Shown piece after piece: positions 28,513 to 38,434 of a DNA stretch of 64,000 bases. A model generated the notes under the pieces. The model made no database searches. It saw nothing but the letters and a program-made list of their open reading frames with translations, and was not told where the DNA came from. Numbering within the stretch: the first letter of the stretch is position 1; each line of letters begins with the position of its first letter. Both the position numbers and the translations under genes were made by a program. Source of the DNA: Nitrosomonas sp. (GTDB lineage Bacteria > Pseudomonadota > Gammaproteobacteria > Burkholderiales > Nitrosomonadaceae); NCBI GenBank assembly GCA_020890945.1, contig JAJHPK010000023.1, positions 30,015 to 94,014 on the forward strand, in the 5' to 3' direction.

Positions 28513-29298
28513 ATGCGTGTGAAGAAATTTTCGCAATTAATGTTAGGCAGTATTCTATGTTTTGCAACGCTATCAGTTCAAGCTGCTGCGGTAGCAAAAG
28601 TAAATGGCGTTGCGATTCCGCAATCACGTCTTGATTTAATGGTTAAAGCAGCCGTCGCGCAAGGACAAACTGATGGACCTGAAATGCGTAAAGCACTGCG
28701 TGAGAATCTGATTGCTGAAGAAATCATTGCACAAGAAGCACTCAAAAAGAAATTAGATAAGGATCCAGAAGTTGTTGCACAAACAGAAATAGCGCGTCAA
28801 GCGGTGCTGGTTAGAGCGTATCAAGCAGACTATATTAAACACAATAAAGTAAGCGAAGAAACACTGCGCAAAGAATACGACATGCTTAAGGTGCAAATGG
28901 GCGACAAAGAATATAAAGCGCGCCATATTCTTGTAGACAACGAAAATACGGCTAAAGATATTATTGCCAATCTCAAAAAAGGCGGTAATTTTGCAAAAAT
29001 TGCTGAGGAAAAATCTTTAGACGAGGGAAGCAAAGCCAATGGAGGCGAGCTTAATTGGAGTCCACCAGCGGCTTATGTTAGACCATTCTCAGAAGCATTA
29101 GTAAAATTGTCAAAAGGCAGTTTAACGGATCAACCCGTTCAAACTTCGTTTGGATGGCATGTCATTCAATTGATGGATACACGTCCTATGACTGTCCCAC
29201 CTTTTGAAGAAGTGAAACAAAATATTCAACAACGTGTGTTACAACGTGAGTTTGGCACAGTAGTACAAGATTTACGTAGCAAAGCTAAAGTTGAGTAA
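28513..29298 (+). CDS. Periplasmic parvulin-type peptidyl-prolyl cis-trans isomerase
   Basis: About 262 residues after choosing ATG 28513, which has AAGGAA 6 bases upstream and begins the signal peptide (MRVKKFSQLMLGSILCFATL, ending VQAAA). An upstream in-frame start at 28453 would put 20 atypical residues before it. An N-terminal SurA-like helical region leads to a rotamase domain (about 130-225) with KARHILVDNENTAKDI, then GGELNWSPPAAYVRPFSEAL and TSFGWHVIQL. It should help fold exported proteins. It probably has its own promoter in the 160-base gap after yciI. Confidence 0.93.
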   Translation: MRVKKFSQLMLGSILCFATLSVQAAAVAKVNGVAIPQSRLDLMVKAAVAQGQTDGPEMRKALRENLIAEEIIAQEALKKKLDKDPEVVAQTEIARQAVLVRAYQADYIKHNKVSEETLRKEYDMLKVQMGDKEYKARHILVDNENTAKDIIANLKKGGNFAKIAEEKSLDEGSKANGGELNWSPPAAYVRPFSEALVKLSKGSLTDQPVQTSFGWHVIQLMDTRPMTVPPFEEVKQNIQQRVLQREFGTVVQDLRSKAKVE

Positions 29299-29351
29299 CT
29301 TTCCAAGTTATTGAGTTAACCTCGAGTAGCAAGGACTAATTGAAGCACTGA

Positions 29352-30428
29352 TTATGCCGCAACGGTTCTTTCTACTCGTGGCGCTAACGCGCATAGCAAT
29401 TCATAGCTGATCGTATTAGAGCGATTAGCTATTTTATCGACGGGTATTCCGTTTCCCCAAAGAACTACTGAGCTATTAATCGTTGCGTTTGGAATATCCG
29501 TAAGATCCACTGTTAACATATCCATCGAAACTCTCCCTAGCAATCTACTCGGCTGATTATCCACTAATACAGGCGTTCCCGTTGGGGCATGACGAGGGTA
29601 ACCGTCAGCATAACCACACGCAACAATACCAATGCGCATCGACCGAGACGCATGAAAAGATCCTCCATAGCCTACTCTATCTCCAGCTTTTAAAGCTTGA
29701 ATCGCAATGATTTTACTCGATAATGTCATCACCGATTTGAGATTGAGATCGTCAGCCGTTTGATCAGGAAATGGTGAAGCACCGTACAATAAAATCCCCG
29801 GACGAACCCAATTGCCATGGGTTTCAGGATACCGTACCAATGCCGCCGAATTTGCAAGTGACATGGGATAAGGATACTGTTGCGTACAAGATTGAAAACA
29901 CTGTAATTGCTCAAGAACGCTTTCTTTCTGGCCGGAATCATCTGCGCATGCAAAATGCGTCATCAACGTCACATTACTCGCATAGTCATGCTCTTGTAAT
30001 TTTTTAATGTTATATAAGAATTGTTCGGGCTTTAATCCCAAACGATTCATGCCGGTGTTTATTTTTAAAAACAAACCGAGATTACGGTTTTTTGAAGATA
30101 ACAGCATACTGACCTGCTCGCTCTGATGAATGACGGCAGTAAGCTGATATTGGTGGAGCAAATGCAATTCGTTGATCGAGAAAAAGCCTTCTAATAATAC
30201 GATAGGTTGTTTGAATCCAGCTTCTCGCAAAGAAATGGCTGCATCCAATTCTAACAAAGCAAATCCGTCGGCATCTTTCAATGCTGTTGCAGTTGCCAGA
30301 AGTCCATGGCCGTAGGCATCGGCTTTAATAACCGCCATGATACGAGAATTTGGAGCGTATTGGCGGGCTACCAATAGATTATGTGTTAAGGCAGATAAAT
30401 TAATTGAGGCTTGAGTAGGGCGTGACAT
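29352..30428 (-). CDS. alr: Alanine racemase
   Basis: A 358-residue pyridoxal-phosphate enzyme that makes D-alanine for peptidoglycan. The cofactor lysine is K35 in VIKADAYGHG. The catalytic tyrosine is in GDRVGYGGSFHA near residue 255, and MNRLGLKPEQF lies in the barrel. The C-terminal domain has LLGRVSMDMLTVDLTDIP. It is convergent with the isomerase gene and divergent from the lplT gene with a 210-base gap. Confidence 0.95.
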   Translation of the reverse strand: MSRPTQASINLSALTHNLLVARQYAPNSRIMAVIKADAYGHGLLATATALKDADGFALLELDAAISLREAGFKQPIVLLEGFFSINELHLLHQYQLTAVIHQSEQVSMLLSSKNRNLGLFLKINTGMNRLGLKPEQFLYNIKKLQEHDYASNVTLMTHFACADDSGQKESVLEQLQCFQSCTQQYPYPMSLANSAALVRYPETHGNWVRPGILLYGASPFPDQTADDLNLKSVMTLSSKIIAIQALKAGDRVGYGGSFHASRSMRIGIVACGYADGYPRHAPTGTPVLVDNQPSRLLGRVSMDMLTVDLTDIPNATINSSVVLWGNGIPVDKIANRSNTISYELLCALAPRVERTVAA

Positions 30429-30637
30429 CGAATTTTATTACGAAAATAAATGAAAGTAAGTGTTATTATTCTCAATAAATAATAAACTAAATTGGTCTAT
30501 CAAATGACGTTATTCACTAAATGCTGGTAAATGAATTTTCAATTACCAACAGGCGTATCAAATATCTGCAGCTAGATTTCACTGAATAGAAATAAGTAGT
30601 CACTATCAATACATTTTGAAAAATATGGGGAATTAAT

Positions 30638-31912
30638 TTGGAACGTGGTTTTTACACAATTATGACGGCGCAGTTTTTTTCATCGTTGGCCGATAATGCG
30701 CTGTTAGTGATTGCAATTGCTTTGTTAATTGATTTGCATGCGCCGGCTCATTTAACTCCGATTTTAAAATTTGTTTTCGTTTTATTTTATGTGATTTTAG
30801 CTCCATTTGTAGGCGCATTTGCTGATTCCATGCCTAAAAGCAGGGTCATGTTTGTCAGTAACTCCATTAAAGTCATCGGCTGTGGGTTGTTATTTCTTGC
30901 ATCACATCAATACTCGGCATTAGCAGCATATGCGGTTGTGGGCTTAGGGGCCGCAGCATATTCACCAGCAAAATACGGAATTCTGACCGAATTATTGCCA
31001 CCCGAAAAACTTGTGATCGCCAATGGCTGGATCGAAGGACTGACGGTAGCTTCAATCGTGCTAGGAACGGTATTAGGAGGTACTTTAATTACGCCAAGCG
31101 TTGCGAATACTTTGCTTAGTTTTGATTTTCCTCTGATTGGAACAGGCATCGACAATTTTATTGAAAGTAGCATTTTGATAGTCGCGATTCTTTATGCCAT
31201 TGCGGCTATTTTTAATTTATATATCCCTAATACCGGGGTAGATCATCGTCTTCCCAACAAAAATCCTTTGTTTCTCATTCATGAATTTGGTCATTGTTTA
31301 AAATTGTTATGGACTGATAAATTAGGTCAAATTTCTTTGGCGGTTACCACTTTATTTTGGGGCGCCGGCGCAACGCTGCAATTCATTGTATTGAAATGGG
31401 CTGAAGCTGCTTTAAATTATCCTTTAAATCAAGCCGCTCAGTTGCAAGGTGTTGTGGCGCTAGGAATAGCTGTGGGAGCGGTACTCGCTGCTCGATGGAT
31501 TTCTTTGCGACAGTCGGTTAAGGTGATTCCATTAGGAATTGCCATGGGTATTGTCGTAATGACCATGACCATGGTGACAAATCTGTGGATTGCAATCGTT
31601 TTGTTGATGATTATCGGTGCATTGGCTGGCTTTTTTGTTGTGCCGATGAATGCATTATTGCAACATCGTGGACATATCCTTATGGGAGCTGGGCATTCGA
31701 TCGCGGTGCAAAACTTTAATGAAAACTTGAGTATTCTTACGATGCTGTCTGTTTATGCCCTATTGGTATGGTTTGAGGTGCATATTTATGTAGTCATCGT
31801 TGCTTTCGGATTGTTCGTGTCTATCACGATGGCACTGATTCGTAAATGGCACTTGCTGAATCAAAGCAAACAAGATTCATTACATTTGATCGGGGAAAAG
31901 AAAGTCCATTGA
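30638..31912 (+). CDS. lplT: Lysophospholipid transporter LplT (major facilitator superfamily)
   Basis: A 424-residue inner-membrane protein with about 12 membrane helices. The start ERGFYTIMTAQFFSSLADNALL and the block FVGAFADSMPKSRVMF (helix 2-3 loop) are typical of LplT. E. coli LplT flips lysophospholipids inward for re-acylation by Aas, but no aas gene is adjacent here. The likely start is TTG 30638 behind GGGGAA. ATG 30662 is the alternative. Confidence 0.9.
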   Translation: MERGFYTIMTAQFFSSLADNALLVIAIALLIDLHAPAHLTPILKFVFVLFYVILAPFVGAFADSMPKSRVMFVSNSIKVIGCGLLFLASHQYSALAAYAVVGLGAAAYSPAKYGILTELLPPEKLVIANGWIEGLTVASIVLGTVLGGTLITPSVANTLLSFDFPLIGTGIDNFIESSILIVAILYAIAAIFNLYIPNTGVDHRLPNKNPLFLIHEFGHCLKLLWTDKLGQISLAVTTLFWGAGATLQFIVLKWAEAALNYPLNQAAQLQGVVALGIAVGAVLAARWISLRQSVKVIPLGIAMGIVVMTMTMVTNLWIAIVLLMIIGALAGFFVVPMNALLQHRGHILMGAGHSIAVQNFNENLSILTMLSVYALLVWFEVHIYVVIVAFGLFVSITMALIRKWHLLNQSKQDSLHLIGEKKVH

Positions 31913-32040
31913 TTCAACGGTCTTATTCCAAGAACAACGCGCAATTGTAAGGTCATGAATTATCGCTAATAGCTGATCATCGCTATTGTGCGCTGATAGA
32001 TTCATCAGATCGTTTGTTCAACATAAGGATTTACGAGAAT

Positions 32041-32074
32041 TAGTCATAATTTTGTAACAATCTTGCAATATTAT
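32041..32074 (+). promoter_or_regulatory. Pho box and -10 element before the pstS-like gene
   Basis: TAGTCAT (32041-32047), four bases, TTGTAAC (32052-32058), exactly ten bases, then TATTAT (32069-32074) as -10. This is the spacing of PhoB-activated promoters such as E. coli phoA, whose repeats are CTGTCAT-like 7-mers. A third 11-base-phased repeat, TTGCAAT, follows. Transcription would start near 32081, about 40 bases before the gene. Confidence 0.65.
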
Positions 32075-32121
32075 TGATATTGGGGAATGACTCGTTTAAT
32101 TTTTTGTTTATTGGAGAAAGC

Positions 32122-33120
32122 ATGTTTTCTATATTTAACCCTAAAGTACTAATAAATGGCATCGTTGTCAGCACATTAGTTTCAATTACTTCGGTTAACG
32201 CAAGTCCTATCGTTAAAGTTGATGGATCCAGTACCGTATTTCCGATCACTGAAGCAGTTGCAGAAGATTTTCAAACAGCTAAAAAAGGTGCTATTCGTGT
32301 TACCGTGGGCATATCAGGTACTGGGGGTGGATTCAAGAAATTCTGTCGCAATGAAATCGATGTCGTCAACGCTTCTCGTCCCATCACGGTTGCAGAAATG
32401 GAGGCTTGTAAAGAACAAGGCGTCCAATTTATCGAAATGCCGATCGCTTATGACGCATTAACCGTGGTGGTTAATCCCAAAAACACTTGGAGTAAAACCA
32501 TTACTGTCGAGGAATTAAAGAAAATTTGGGAACCTGCAGCACAAGGAACAATTACGCAATGGAATCAAATTAACCCTGCTTGGCCAGAGAAAAAGATTAA
32601 ATTGTATGGTGCCGGTGCAGATTCTGGTACTTTCGAATATTTCACCGAAGCTATTGTAGGGAAAGCTAAGTCGAGCCGTGGTGATTTTACTGCATCGGAA
32701 GATGACAACGTTTTAGTACAAGGTGTCGCGAGTGATATTTATGCACTTGGTTTTTTCGGCTTCGCTTATTACACAGAAAATAGTAAACGAGTCAACGCCG
32801 TTGCCGTCGATAGTGGTACAGGTGGTGTGCTACCTTCCGCTGCAACTGTCGAAAACAACAGTTATAAACCACTCTCTCGCCCTATCTTTATTTACATCAA
32901 TGCAAAATCAGCAGACAAACCCGAAGTCGATGAGTTTGTTAAATTTTATATGAGTAATGCTGAAAAACTCGTTACTGAAGTAAAATATTTTCCACTCTCG
33001 AAAGAAGTTTATCACTTGAACTTAGAACATATGCAAAAGAGAAAACTGGGCACGGTGTTCAAAGGTTCAGGCGTCAACATCAAATTGGAAGATATTCTTA
33101 AATTGGAATCCAGTTTGTAA
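32122..33120 (+). CDS. pstS: Phosphate ABC transporter substrate-binding protein, PstS/SphX-like
   Basis: About 332 residues. ATG 32122 follows TTGGAGAAAG and begins a signal peptide ending near NAS. The start of the mature protein, VKVDGSSTVFPITEAVAEDF, has the phosphate-binding serine/threonine block. VGISGTGGGFKKFCRNEIDV and YGAGADSGTFEYFTEAI follow. The protein binds phosphate in the periplasm for high-affinity uptake. No pstC, pstA or pstB is adjacent, and a terminator follows, so it is a stand-alone gene under a Pho-box promoter. Confidence 0.9.
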   Translation: MFSIFNPKVLINGIVVSTLVSITSVNASPIVKVDGSSTVFPITEAVAEDFQTAKKGAIRVTVGISGTGGGFKKFCRNEIDVVNASRPITVAEMEACKEQGVQFIEMPIAYDALTVVVNPKNTWSKTITVEELKKIWEPAAQGTITQWNQINPAWPEKKIKLYGAGADSGTFEYFTEAIVGKAKSSRGDFTASEDDNVLVQGVASDIYALGFFGFAYYTENSKRVNAVAVDSGTGGVLPSAATVENNSYKPLSRPIFIYINAKSADKPEVDEFVKFYMSNAEKLVTEVKYFPLSKEVYHLNLEHMQKRKLGTVFKGSGVNIKLEDILKLESSL

Positions 33121-33152
33121 TTTCTCGCTTTTTATTACTGCAAGCCTAGCTT

Positions 33153-33188
33153 AAAAGCAGATCCAAGATAACTGATGGATCTGCTTTT
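33153..33188 (+). terminator. Rho-independent terminator after pstS
   Basis: A perfect 12-base stem, AAAAGCAGATCC and GGATCTGCTTTT, with a 12-base loop. The stem ends in a run of T. It lies 33 bases after the pstS stop and 51 bases before cysG. Confidence 0.85.
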
Positions 33189-33239
33189 ATATTTGTAAGC
33201 CACTTTCTTTCTTAACACTGCTCAGGTAGAGTTTCCAGC

Positions 33240-34703
33240 ATGGATTTCTTACCTGTTTTTTTAACGCTTAAAAATAAACCGTGCCTAGTGGTTGGAGGCG
33301 GCGAAGTTGCTACACGTAAAATTACAATGTTGCTTCGGGCGGGGGCTCGGGTTTATGTTGTAGCGCGACAGTTAAACTCAGCTCTGACGGATTTTTGCAC
33401 ACAACAACGGATCGAACATCTTGGCCAAGATTTCCAGCCAATCCATTTGGCAGACTTTGTATTAGTCATCGCGGCGACCGATGATGATTCGCTAAACCAG
33501 TTAGTATCCCAAGCGGCTCAAGAACGTAACATTCCTGTCAATGTCGTTGATAACCCGCAGTTATGCACTTTCATCATGCCATCGATCGTCGATCGATCTC
33601 CACTACTGATTGCGATCTCGAGCGGTGGACAAGCGCCCGTACTCGCACGGTTGTTACGAGCACAGTTAGAAACATGGATACCCTCAGCATACAGTCGACT
33701 CGCAAAGATGGCAGGAAAATTTCGAGACCCGGTCAAGCAACATTTTAAAAATACCGAGAAAAGACGATTCTTTTGGGAAAAAATATTGCAAGGCCCTTTT
33801 ACAGAAATGATCTTATCAGGCAAAGATCAGGCTGCGGAGGACTATTTGTTGCAATCGTTACAATCCGAAGTGGATGCCCCCCCTAAAGGAGAAGTGTATT
33901 TAGTCGGCGCAGGTCCTGGCAATCCTGATTTATTGACTTTTAGAGCCATGAGATTGATGCAACAAGCTGATGTAGTGGTTTATGACCGTTTAGTCTCACC
34001 TGAAATTCTCGATCTGGTGCGACGGGATGCTGTGCGTATCTATGCCGGAAAAGAGCGCAATTACCATGTGATGCAACAAGAATCCATCAATCAATTGTTG
34101 GTGCGATTGGCTCAGGAAGGAAAGCGCGTACTGCGATTAAAAGGAGGTGACCCGTTCATCTTTGGTCGTGGTGGTGAAGAAATTGAAACCTTGGCATCTT
34201 ATCGCATCCCTTTTCAAGTAGTGCCTGGCATTACGGCTGCCTCAGGCGTTGCGGCCTATGCAGGAATTCCATTAACACATCGTGAATATGCACAATCCTG
34301 TATTTTCGTCACGGGACACTTGAAAGACAACAGCATCGATTTGGATTGGGCGACACTTGCGAAACCCAATCAAACCATCGTGATATATATGGGACTGCTC
34401 GGACTAACGGTTCTATGTCAGCAACTGATCAATCATGGTTTACTCTCAGAAACACCTGCGGCAATCATCCAGCAAGGCACGACACAGAACCAGAAAGTCG
34501 TGACGGGTACGCTGAATACATTGCCAGAGCTTGCGAAAGCAAACAATCTTAAGGCGCCAACTTTAATCATCGTAGGCCAAGTAGTGCAATTACATGCCAA
34601 ACTGGCATGGTTCAATCCAGATGATGAGATTTCTCAAGGCAGGATTCTGCCAATGACGACACAAAACAAAGCAAATACACTGAATTCCTCAGAAACCTCA
34701 TAA
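33240..34703 (+). CDS. cysG: Siroheme synthase, trifunctional
   Basis: A 487-residue fusion. The N-terminal CysG-B part (about 1-210) is the precorrin-2 dehydrogenase and ferrochelatase, with the NAD fold CLVVGGGEVATRKITMLL. The C-terminal CysG-A part (about 215-460) is uroporphyrinogen-III methyltransferase, with YLVGAGPGNPDLLTFRAMRL, then VVYDRLVSPEIL, RLKGGDPFIFGRGGEE and PGITAASGVAAYAGIPLTHR. It makes siroheme for sulfite or nitrite reductases. ATG 33240 follows the pstS terminator. It is convergent with the next gene with an 8-base gap. Confidence 0.95.
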   Translation: MDFLPVFLTLKNKPCLVVGGGEVATRKITMLLRAGARVYVVARQLNSALTDFCTQQRIEHLGQDFQPIHLADFVLVIAATDDDSLNQLVSQAAQERNIPVNVVDNPQLCTFIMPSIVDRSPLLIAISSGGQAPVLARLLRAQLETWIPSAYSRLAKMAGKFRDPVKQHFKNTEKRRFFWEKILQGPFTEMILSGKDQAAEDYLLQSLQSEVDAPPKGEVYLVGAGPGNPDLLTFRAMRLMQQADVVVYDRLVSPEILDLVRRDAVRIYAGKERNYHVMQQESINQLLVRLAQEGKRVLRLKGGDPFIFGRGGEEIETLASYRIPFQVVPGITAASGVAAYAGIPLTHREYAQSCIFVTGHLKDNSIDLDWATLAKPNQTIVIYMGLLGLTVLCQQLINHGLLSETPAAIIQQGTTQNQKVVTGTLNTLPELAKANNLKAPTLIIVGQVVQLHAKLAWFNPDDEISQGRILPMTTQNKANTLNSSETS

Positions 34704-34711
34704 GAACATCA

Positions 34712-35134
34712 TTATTCAGCTCTTTTTTGCTCTAGCAATTTAATTTTCTGAAAAATTTCTTCTCTTTCCGCCTCTAACGATTGATAACGCGAATACAATT
34801 GATCTAAATCCTGATTATATTTCTGGAGGCGTTCATCTTTGTCTTTTCTTCGTTGAATCATATCATCGTAATTAGGGACTGGGATGCTTTTACCGGTAGG
34901 ATTGAAAGGCATGGGATCAACAGGCATTGCCAGTTCATTACGACGCATTTCTTGCGTCATTAAAAACTGTTGGTAGGCAGCCTGAGATTCTTGAGAAAGC
35001 CTCGCCATGTTTCCTTCCAATCGCAGAATTTCGGCATTCTTGACTTCATCAGGCGTAGGGATTTTTTTGATATCCATTTCTGCAAATGCTAGAGATGCTA
35101 CAAATATCGAGATGATAAACAATAAGTTATACAT
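34712..35134 (-). CDS. Small exported coiled-coil protein of unknown function
   Basis: A 140-residue protein with a signal peptide (LLFIISIFVASLAFAE, cleavage near 18). The mature part is almost wholly charged helix, with a coiled coil predicted by eye from about 100 to 140 (YNQDLDQLYSRYQSLEAERE). A proline-rich linker MPVDPMPFNPTGKSIPVP lies in the middle. No family is recognised. It sits between cysG and the thiolase gene and does not overlap either. Confidence 0.6.
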   Translation of the reverse strand: MYNLLFIISIFVASLAFAEMDIKKIPTPDEVKNAEILRLEGNMARLSQESQAAYQQFLMTQEMRRNELAMPVDPMPFNPTGKSIPVPNYDDMIQRRKDKDERLQKYNQDLDQLYSRYQSLEAEREEIFQKIKLLEQKRAE

Positions 35135-35220
35135 GGTTTAGTAGGGTCTATTAAAGATGATCATCGAGGTTTCGTAAAATAATAAGAAACACAATAGAAT
35201 CATAGTGTAAATGTGTTTTA

Positions 35221-36399
35221 TTAAAGCCGTTCAAAAATAGCGGCAATGCCTTGCCCACCACCGATACACATTGTCACTAACGCATAACGATTTTGACAGC
35301 GATGCAATTCATAAATTGCTTTGATCGTTAAAATGCTACCTGTCGCACCAATGGGATGTCCCAATGCTACCGCACCGCCGTTTGGATTGGTTTTTTTAGG
35401 ATCCAAACCTAATTCTTGCATCACAGCACAAGCTTGTGCGGCAAAGGCTTCATTGGATTCGATTACGTCAATATCGGAAAGTTTAAGTTTCGCACGTTTT
35501 AGCGCGTGTTGAACTGCGGGAACAGGGCCAATCCCCATATATTTGGGATCAACTCCTGCATGCCCATAAGATACTAATCGGGCTAACGGTTTTAAATTTC
35601 GTTTTTCTGCCGCTTTACTTTCCATTAAAACCAATGCGGCTGCGCCATCGTTAATGCCAGAGGCATTTCCGGCCGTAACAGTTCCCCCTCTTTTAAAAAC
35701 AGCATTCAGTTTAGCCAACTGCGCCAGATTGGCATTGGCGCGAGGATGCTCATCGGTATCAAACAGAGTTTTTTCTTTATTTGCGATAATTTCAATCGGA
35801 ACGATCTGACTTTTAAAATATCCTTTTTTAATTGCATGCATCGTGCGCTGATGACTTTCAACTGCAAATTCATCTTGTTGCTCTCGGGTAATATGCCATT
35901 TCTCGGCAATATTTTCGGCGGTAATTCCCATGTGTATAGCATCAAATGGATCGGTCAAAGCACCCACCATCATATCGATAGCAGCAGCATCATTCATCCG
36001 CTGCCCCCAACGCAATGACGGAAGCAAAAAACCAGCTCGACTCATCGACTCAGCTCCTCCGGCAATGGCTGCTTGCGTATCACCTAACAAAATAGTTTGG
36101 CTTGCGGAAATAATGGCCTGTAATCCACTTCCGCACAAACGATTAACCGTAAGCGCCGAAGTATGCTGCAACAATCCGCCATTGATAGCGGCAACTCTGG
36201 CGAGATACATATCACGGGCCTCCCCATGAATGACATTACCAAAAACCAAATGTCCTATCTCGCTGGGGTCAATCTGCGCCCGAGATACGGCTTCATGTAC
36301 TACTTTAGCCGCCAAATCGGTTGGTGCAATCGATTTAAGTGAACCGCCGTATTCTCCGATCGCAGTACGAACGCCACTTAAGATAACGACATCCTTCAT
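35221..36399 (-). CDS. Acetyl-CoA acetyltransferase (thiolase)
   Basis: A 392-residue type II thiolase that condenses or cleaves acetyl-CoA units. The nucleophilic cysteine is C89 in NRLCGSGLQAI. The histidine is in NGGAVALGHPIGATG near 349 and the second cysteine in MCIGGGQG near 379. No beta-oxidation or phaB/phaC genes are adjacent, so whether it serves polyhydroxybutyrate, ketone or fatty-acid metabolism cannot be told. Confidence 0.92.
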   Translation of the reverse strand: MKDVVILSGVRTAIGEYGGSLKSIAPTDLAAKVVHEAVSRAQIDPSEIGHLVFGNVIHGEARDMYLARVAAINGGLLQHTSALTVNRLCGSGLQAIISASQTILLGDTQAAIAGGAESMSRAGFLLPSLRWGQRMNDAAAIDMMVGALTDPFDAIHMGITAENIAEKWHITREQQDEFAVESHQRTMHAIKKGYFKSQIVPIEIIANKEKTLFDTDEHPRANANLAQLAKLNAVFKRGGTVTAGNASGINDGAAALVLMESKAAEKRNLKPLARLVSYGHAGVDPKYMGIGPVPAVQHALKRAKLKLSDIDVIESNEAFAAQACAVMQELGLDPKKTNPNGGAVALGHPIGATGSILTIKAIYELHRCQNRYALVTMCIGGGQGIAAIFERL

Positions 36400-36441
36400 T
36401 AGTCTGCCTTTAAGAAAGATTCTGCTGAACAGCGTAACTGA

Positions 36442-38355
36442 CTATTTGGGCGAAATAAATCCGAGACGTTGCTTCAGCGATGGTGATTTTTGTCCAGGAT
36501 TAAGAACTTTTGCATAATACATTGCATTCTCCATGACTTTTTTAACGTAATCACGCGTTTCATTAAAAGGGATGGTTTCTGCATAAATTGCACCTTCCAG
36601 TGTACTGACATCATCACGCCAACGTCTCGCCCGACTTGGACCCGCGTTATATGCAGCCAGCGCAAGCACAGGCTGGTTGTCTAAACTGATGAGTACATGA
36701 TTCAAATAATAGACACCCAACTGCAAGTTGGTATTCACATCCGCCAACATGTACTGATGAAAATTATTCATTCCCAACTTCTTCGCAACCCAGTTGGCTG
36801 TCGCGGGCATCAGTTGCATTAATCCTGCTGCGCCTGCATTAGATCTGATATCCGTAATAAAACGACTTTCTTGCCGAATCAATCCATACACCAAGGCCTC
36901 ATCTAGTCCATAGGGATGAAGAACATTTTGCATGATTTCTCGATGAGGAAATGGATAGCGCATTTTAAAATCGTGCTGCGATACAGTACGGTTAGCAGTA
37001 TTAATCGATCGATCATAGAGTCCGCTGCGACGAGCAACCTCTGCTGCGGCCAGTAACTCGGGGTCAGAGAAGCCACGTACTGTCCAACTCCATTCAAGAT
37101 AAGCTTCAGTACGCAAATTCATACGTGCAAAAGCTATGGTTGCTTGTACTCCAGGTCTTTGCGACATTGCGGAGACGTCCCGACTGCTGGTTTGATAGCT
37201 TTTATCTACGAAGTAGAGCTCTTTACCCAGCTCCTCTTTGGCTAATTGCCCATAGAAGCTATGCTCTTCACTGAGAGAAGTCAAGATCGCTTGAGCATCC
37301 GCGATTTGTTTTTTTTCTTTTAAAGCACGCGCTTTCCAATAGCGCCAGTTATCAAACTGCTGTTCACCAGAAGACATACGGGAAATAGCAGTGAGAACTT
37401 CGTTCCAATTTCGAGCACGTAATGCGGCACGTACATGCCATCCTAATGCTTTATCGGATGCAGGATAGGGTTGTATATTATTTTGTGCTTCTTTAAACCA
37501 GCTTAGAGCCCTCGGATCATGCCGCATCGCAGCACGGTATCCAAGTTTAACCAGAAAATAGGAACGGTCCGACGCAGGCAGGCGATTTTTTACTTTCTGC
37601 CATTGCGAAAAAGCTTGATCAATATCATTTCGTAACAACTGCAATAGTGCAAACAAAGCAATTTCTCGAGCGCTACGTGAATTCACCTGACCATGAATAG
37701 CATCTAGGTATTTTTTGGGATTTCTCGCTGCACGATCTAATTCTTTGAGATTAAGTGTTTCATTCGCATTTGACAGATATCGGCTAATACGAATAGCTGC
37801 GGTTGTTTTACCTTCTGCCAAAGCCACTCGGATTCTTTTCCAGATATCGCTCAGAGAAATTTGACCGCTATCGATCAAAGCTTGAAATACAGGCGAACAA
37901 CTATCGAGTATGTTGGAAGTAAACCATAAAGCGCGAACTTCCGCGATAACAGCGACATTCTTGATATCCAAATGACGTTGATAGTAATAACACTGCAATT
38001 CGGTGTCTTTGTTAACGACTAAGGGATATTCGGCATCAAACACTTGCCATTGGCGGGATTTTCCTAGTACTTTCAGCCAATCACCGCGTAAGCGATCAGC
38101 GACCAAACTTCCTTCGTAGCGCGATAGAAAATTGCGAATCGTGGTCGAATCAACAGTATTGATTACGCTACGATGCTGGAAATAATCGACATAAGGCCAC
38201 AAAACATGTTTTTCTAGCCTTGTGGCATAACTATTTAAAAGCTGAATATTGCCTTTTTGGAACGCATCACGTGCAGCCAGAAAGTCGCTATCCTGATTTG
38301 CCAGTGATGATGCAGCAAAACACAGAATCATTAAGGCAAAAAGATAACTTTTCAT
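36442..38355 (-). CDS. slt: Soluble lytic murein transglycosylase
   Basis: A 637-residue periplasmic enzyme that cleaves peptidoglycan with 1,6-anhydro product. A signal peptide (LFALMILCFAASSLA) precedes a long helical superhelix (about 25-450). The catalytic domain (about 465-620) has the glutamate in IRQESRFITDIRSNAGAAGL, then MQLMPATANWVA and LALAAYNAGPSRARRW. Length matches Slt70-type enzymes. It lies 42 bases after the thiolase start on the same strand and is transcribed before it. Confidence 0.95.
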   Translation of the reverse strand: MKSYLFALMILCFAASSLANQDSDFLAARDAFQKGNIQLLNSYATRLEKHVLWPYVDYFQHRSVINTVDSTTIRNFLSRYEGSLVADRLRGDWLKVLGKSRQWQVFDAEYPLVVNKDTELQCYYYQRHLDIKNVAVIAEVRALWFTSNILDSCSPVFQALIDSGQISLSDIWKRIRVALAEGKTTAAIRISRYLSNANETLNLKELDRAARNPKKYLDAIHGQVNSRSAREIALFALLQLLRNDIDQAFSQWQKVKNRLPASDRSYFLVKLGYRAAMRHDPRALSWFKEAQNNIQPYPASDKALGWHVRAALRARNWNEVLTAISRMSSGEQQFDNWRYWKARALKEKKQIADAQAILTSLSEEHSFYGQLAKEELGKELYFVDKSYQTSSRDVSAMSQRPGVQATIAFARMNLRTEAYLEWSWTVRGFSDPELLAAAEVARRSGLYDRSINTANRTVSQHDFKMRYPFPHREIMQNVLHPYGLDEALVYGLIRQESRFITDIRSNAGAAGLMQLMPATANWVAKKLGMNNFHQYMLADVNTNLQLGVYYLNHVLISLDNQPVLALAAYNAGPSRARRWRDDVSTLEGAIYAETIPFNETRDYVKKVMENAMYYAKVLNPGQKSPSLKQRLGFISPK

Positions 38356-38434
38356 TAACTAATGATCGTAATAATAATTGAGCTGCATCAAATATTGATA
38401 ACCGTGTTTTACTAGAAATTGATTCGACTATCCA

